A stretch of DNA of 64,000 bases, taken from NCBI GenBank assembly GCA_041660045.1, contig JBAZXA010000008.1:106951-170950 (forward strand). Direction: 5' to 3'. Source of the DNA: WM-3-3 sp041660045 (GTDB taxonomy: Bacteria; Pseudomonadota; Gammaproteobacteria; Methylococcales; Methylomonadaceae). A model generated the notes under the pieces. That model was given only the letters and a program-made list of their open reading frames with translations. It searched no databases and was not told where the DNA came from. Shown one piece after another: positions 62,343-64,000 of the stretch. The position numbers and the translations under genes are program-made. Each line of letters begins with the position of its first letter. The stretch's first letter is position 1.

Positions 62343-62720
62343 TTAGCCTTTACTATCCACGTTAGCAGCTAAGTTTAGTCTTACAGCCACTGCAAGCAAA
62401 CGCTTATCGCGGGTCCATAGTTTGGCATTGCCCATTAGCTGTGTCGCCGCTAACAAATGCGCGTCGATCAGCCCAATACCTAAACCAAATAACGCCTCCG
62501 TTTCAATGAAGAAATTAACCTCATTGGCAAAGGCAACAGGCGCTTGGGGCAGATCGTCCAGGGCAGACAGAATTTCATCCCGCTGACGTAAATTCCCTAA
62601 CGCCAATTCGCCACGGACAAATGGATGGCTTAACACCTGATTGCGGGTAAGTAAATCGGCTAAGCGCGGCTCGTTAGCCCGCAGGTGATCGACCCACACC
62701 GAGGTATCAACCAGCACCAT
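62343..62720 (-). CDS. vapC: VapC-family PIN-domain toxin
   Basis: A 125-residue PIN-domain ribonuclease. Acidic active-site residues are visible at Asp5 (VDTSVW), Glu38 (RGELALG), Asp86 (GLIDAHLL) and Asp105 (TRDKRL). The length is normal for VapC. It follows vapB after 15 bases, so the two are a type II toxin-antitoxin pair. VapC toxins typically cut tRNA or rRNA; the target here is unknown. Confidence 0.9.
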   Translation of the reverse strand: MVLVDTSVWVDHLRANEPRLADLLTRNQVLSHPFVRGELALGNLRQRDEILSALDDLPQAPVAFANEVNFFIETEALFGLGIGLIDAHLLAATQLMGNAKLWTRDKRLLAVAVRLNLAANVDSKG

Positions 62721-62735
62721 CGTTTAGGCGCTGGT

Positions 62736-62921
62736 TTACCGACGTGGAATGGCTTCCAATTGCGGCTCACTGCCGCCCAAATTCGCCAGCCGCTTTGCAC
62801 TTTCCCGCTCAATTAAGGCTTTAAGGGCTTCTTTGACTAGGCTGGATTTTTCTCGGATAGGGATCAATGCCTGCGCTTTGGCCAGCAATTCATCATCCAA
62901 TACGATTGTCGTTCTCATCAT
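62736..62921 (-). CDS. vapB: VapB-family antitoxin
   Basis: A 61-residue antitoxin. The N-terminal MRTTIVLDDELLAKAQAL is a ribbon-helix-helix DNA-binding motif of the DUF2191/VapB type, and the C-terminal part should wrap the toxin. ATGATG gives two possible starts (62921, 62918), with GGAG upstream. It likely represses its own promoter together with VapC. Confidence 0.88.
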   Translation of the reverse strand: MMRTTIVLDDELLAKAQALIPIREKSSLVKEALKALIERESAKRLANLGGSEPQLEAIPRR

Positions 62922-62966
62922 TTATCTCCAATGCCAGCATCGAATGATGCGCTTATTTGTGTATGT

Positions 62967-62985
62967 GGGCAAATAATTATTTGCT
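62967..62985. repeat. Degenerate REP-like palindrome at the RAYT copy 1 stop
   Basis: GCAAATAATTATTTGC is shared with the full palindromes at 63261 and 63631, but the outer GGGG/CCCC arm is decayed on one side. The TAA stop of RAYT copy 1 lies inside it. Confidence 0.65.
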
Positions 62986-63561
62986 TATATAGTAGTTATC
63001 TTCCTGCCATTGAAGCGGGTTATTTTGAATATATTCAGCGATTTTCAAATAAGAGTCTTCACTGCGGATAATATGTTCGTAATAATTGCGTTGCCAGACA
63101 TCATGAACATCCGTGTTGGCGCGATACCATTTCGTTACGCCGATTTTAAATCCTCTGACAATAGAGCCGATAGTTCTGGACGTGCCGTGTTTCAATGGCT
63201 GCAATTTATTGGAATGTAGGCGCAATAAATCTTTTGCCCCTGACCCGGTGCCATCATTAAGGGGCAAATAATTATTTGCCCCTACATAATTGGCGGCAAT
63301 AGCAATAATCCCGTGTATGTGATTAGGCATTATTACAAATTCATTCAATGTAACCGATGGAAAATGCTCTGGTATTGCACACCAACATTTTTCTGCCTCT
63401 ATTCCTGCATTATTCAAAATCATTTCAGCCTCAACAATTTCGCCAAATAACGGCAAACGGTCATGAGTGCAAAGTGTAATGAAATACATACCGGCCTGCG
63501 AATAATCGTATCCTTGCAAACGGATGGATTTTCGATGATGGCTATTTGGACGATAAGTCAT
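62977..63561 (-). CDS. REP-associated tyrosine transposase (RAYT, IS200/Y1 superfamily), copy 1
   Basis: A 194-residue HUH transposase. HUH motif: His81-x-His83 in MPNHIHG. Catalytic tyrosine region: WQRNYYEHII (Tyr160/161). The start MTYRPNSHHRKSIRLQGYDYS is close to that of copy 2. The loop after the HUH motif contains VGANNYLPL and VGAKDLL-like segments that are translations of the REP palindromes. It is flanked on both sides by copies of the same palindrome (62967 and 63631). RAYTs are believed to mobilise REP elements and are usually single-copy domesticated genes; here two copies lie 1.3 kb apart. Confidence 0.9.
   Translation of the reverse strand: MTYRPNSHHRKSIRLQGYDYSQAGMYFITLCTHDRLPLFGEIVEAEMILNNAGIEAEKCWCAIPEHFPSVTLNEFVIMPNHIHGIIAIAANYVGANNYLPLNDGTGSGAKDLLRLHSNKLQPLKHGTSRTIGSIVRGFKIGVTKWYRANTDVHDVWQRNYYEHIIRSEDSYLKIAEYIQNNPLQWQEDNYYISK
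63215..63242. repeat. Imperfect REP-like palindrome within RAYT copy 1
   Basis: TGTAGGCGCAATAAATCTTTTGCCCCTG is reduced to partial pairing: GTAGGCGCAA against TTTTGCCCC with mismatches. It is in frame in the transposase gene. Confidence 0.55.
63261..63282. repeat. Perfect 22-bp REP-like palindrome within RAYT copy 1
   Basis: GGGGCAAATAA and its exact reverse complement abut with no loop, followed by TAC. The core is identical to the copy at 63634-63655. Confidence 0.88.
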
Positions 63562-63603
63562 AACAATGTAATGATTAATTAATAGGGGCGAAAATCATTT
63601 ACC

Positions 63604-63741
63604 TTAACCGCCACGAAATATCGCAACCACGTAGGGGCAAATAATTATTTGCCCCCACCCATAATCCACCCGCACTTCGCCGCTCACCAGTTTGGGTAAC
63701 AGAGTCTCGCGGAGGGTTTCTAGGGTGTGGATTTGCTGGGG
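63604..63741 (-). pseudogene. hsdS: hsdS (type I specificity subunit) C-terminal fragment
   Basis: Forty-five codons after a TGA at 63742 encode QIHTLETLRETLLPKLVSGEV, the conserved C-terminal helix of type I specificity subunits. The tail after RVDYG is translated palindrome sequence, ending at a TAA at 63604. Upstream of the TGA no further HsdS sequence is visible before the IS21 end, so target-recognition domains are absent from this window. It is oriented like rhuM and hsdR, so it belongs to the same former locus. Confidence 0.8.
63631..63656. repeat. REP-like palindrome in the hsdS fragment
   Basis: GTA followed by the perfect 22-bp palindrome with arms GGGGCAAATAA. It is identical in core to the copy at 63261 and lies about 70 bases upstream of RAYT copy 1. 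Confidence 0.88.
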
Positions 63742-63807
63742 TCAGTACAGAGTCCTGTTGCTTGACCCGTTTATCAATGCAGAACAGCAAAAGCCTTTAA
63801 TGTCCTC

Positions 63808-63835
63808 GTAGGGGCCCGGATTGCATCCGCCCCTA
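63808..63835. repeat. REP-like palindrome beside the IS21 end
   Basis: GTAGGGGCCCGGAT and ATCCGCCCCTAG flank a TGC loop. The arms match the GC-rich variant at 61384-61437. The IS element end begins 6 bases later. Confidence 0.8.
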
Positions 63836-63840
63836 GATTA

Positions 63841-64000
63841 TGTCAACGACAATTAAATTTTGACCCACATATGCCCTTAAAACGGCAATTTAAAATTGAC
63901 CCACCCTTGACTGGTTTTAGTCAGGGCTTCTGGTTTGCCCTGACGGGATCACGGGCATAATGCCTGCGGTTTTCTTGCCTTTTAATCGATAACTATTCCC
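63841..64000. mobile_element. End of an IS21-family insertion sequence (partial)
   Basis: The boundary begins TGTCAACGAC. Just inside are two related direct repeats, AATTAAATTTTGACCCAC and AATTTAAAATTGACCCAC, as expected for the multiple terminal repeats of IS21 elements. The istB 3' end follows, reading towards this end. The element continues past the window edge. Confidence 0.72.
63917..64000 (-). CDS. istB: IstB-like IS21 helper ATPase, C-terminal 27 residues (partial)
   Basis: The minus strand reads NSYRLKGKKTAGIM and ends in SGQTRSPD followed by TAA at 63917. The SYRLK-K-AG pattern matches the C-terminus of IstB-type helper ATPases. The rest lies outside the window. Its stop is 76 bases from the IS end, a normal distance. 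Confidence 0.65.
   Translation of the reverse strand, partial: GNSYRLKGKKTAGIMPVIPSGQTRSPD

Noticed and set aside
63599..63790. 63-residue minus-strand frame beside RAYT copy 1
   Set aside because: The HsdS homology lies in a different frame; this one reads through a palindrome and is spurious.
60202..63835. Palindromes considered as a CRISPR array
   Set aside because: Repeats are self-palindromic, irregularly spaced, variable and lie inside genes; there are no cas genes.
1..64000. tRNA, rRNA and riboswitch genes
   Set aside because: Intergenic regions were read for T-loop GGTTCGA-type motifs and known riboswitch cores; none was convincing.

Overview
The window looks like chromosomal DNA of a gammaproteobacterium. 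A methane-oxidising Methylococcales relative is the best guess, inferred from an exosortase-A (XrtA/PEP-CTERM) exopolysaccharide locus, a cytochrome P460, a bd oxidase/sulfide cluster, a Pseudomonas-like lptD-surA/amgK-murU arrangement and fairly AT-rich DNA. No rRNA gene, tRNA gene or CRISPR array was seen, so the taxonomy is not proven.

Positions 1-17.9 kb (all minus strand) carry most of an XrtA-type exopolysaccharide locus. In transcription order: a GspA-like AAA ATPase, the TPR lipoprotein PrsT, a UDP-uronate epimerase, a UDP-sugar 6-dehydrogenase, the EpsE export lipoprotein, the EpsF chain-length protein, the EpsG tyrosine kinase, a beta-barrel protein, a UDP-GlcNAc 2-epimerase, a polysaccharide deacetylase, a FemAB-like protein, two GT4 glycosyltransferases and an amidotransferase cut by the window edge. 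The exosortase itself is not in the window.

Positions 18-36 kb are core functions: a cold-shock protein, EttA, TusDC (no TusB), BepA, a ZIP transporter, a GDT1-type Mn/Ca transporter, RNase D, a GloC-like hydrolase, a stand-alone DbpA-type RNA-binding protein, SurA and an N-terminally extended LptD. AmgK-MurU are divergent from lptD. An unknown membrane protein, a HIT protein and an RRM protein follow.

Positions 36-53 kb hold a coherent, mostly co-oriented sulfide/persulfide module: persulfide dioxygenase, TauE-type sulfite exporter, multicopper oxidase, PsiE, a cytochrome bd oxidase (CydP, CydA, a secreted His-rich protein, CydB, the 49-residue CydX), a DUF2892 protein, sulfide:quinone oxidoreductase and a TolC/RND efflux system. 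A divergent PAS-type sigma-54 activator sits at its head, and tandem TGT-N10-ACA palindromes lie between them. The inferred route is sulfide to SQR to quinol to bd oxidase, with the persulfide going to sulfite and then export.

Positions 53-60 kb contain two tiny ORFs and a J-domain protein, then a second sigma-54 activator with a Cys-rich sensor. That activator is divergent from a DUF938 methyltransferase and an unusual SDR protein that have a good GG-N10-GC promoter. A secreted unknown protein and a cytochrome P460 follow.

Positions 59.9-64 kb are a decayed type I restriction-modification island with remnants of hsdR, rhuM and hsdS. It has been invaded by two REP-associated (RAYT/Y1) transposase genes, at least eight GTAGGGGC-type palindromes, a VapBC toxin-antitoxin pair and the end of an IS21-family element. 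Palindromes sit inside both transposase genes, at the hsdR deletion joint and in the hsdS tail.
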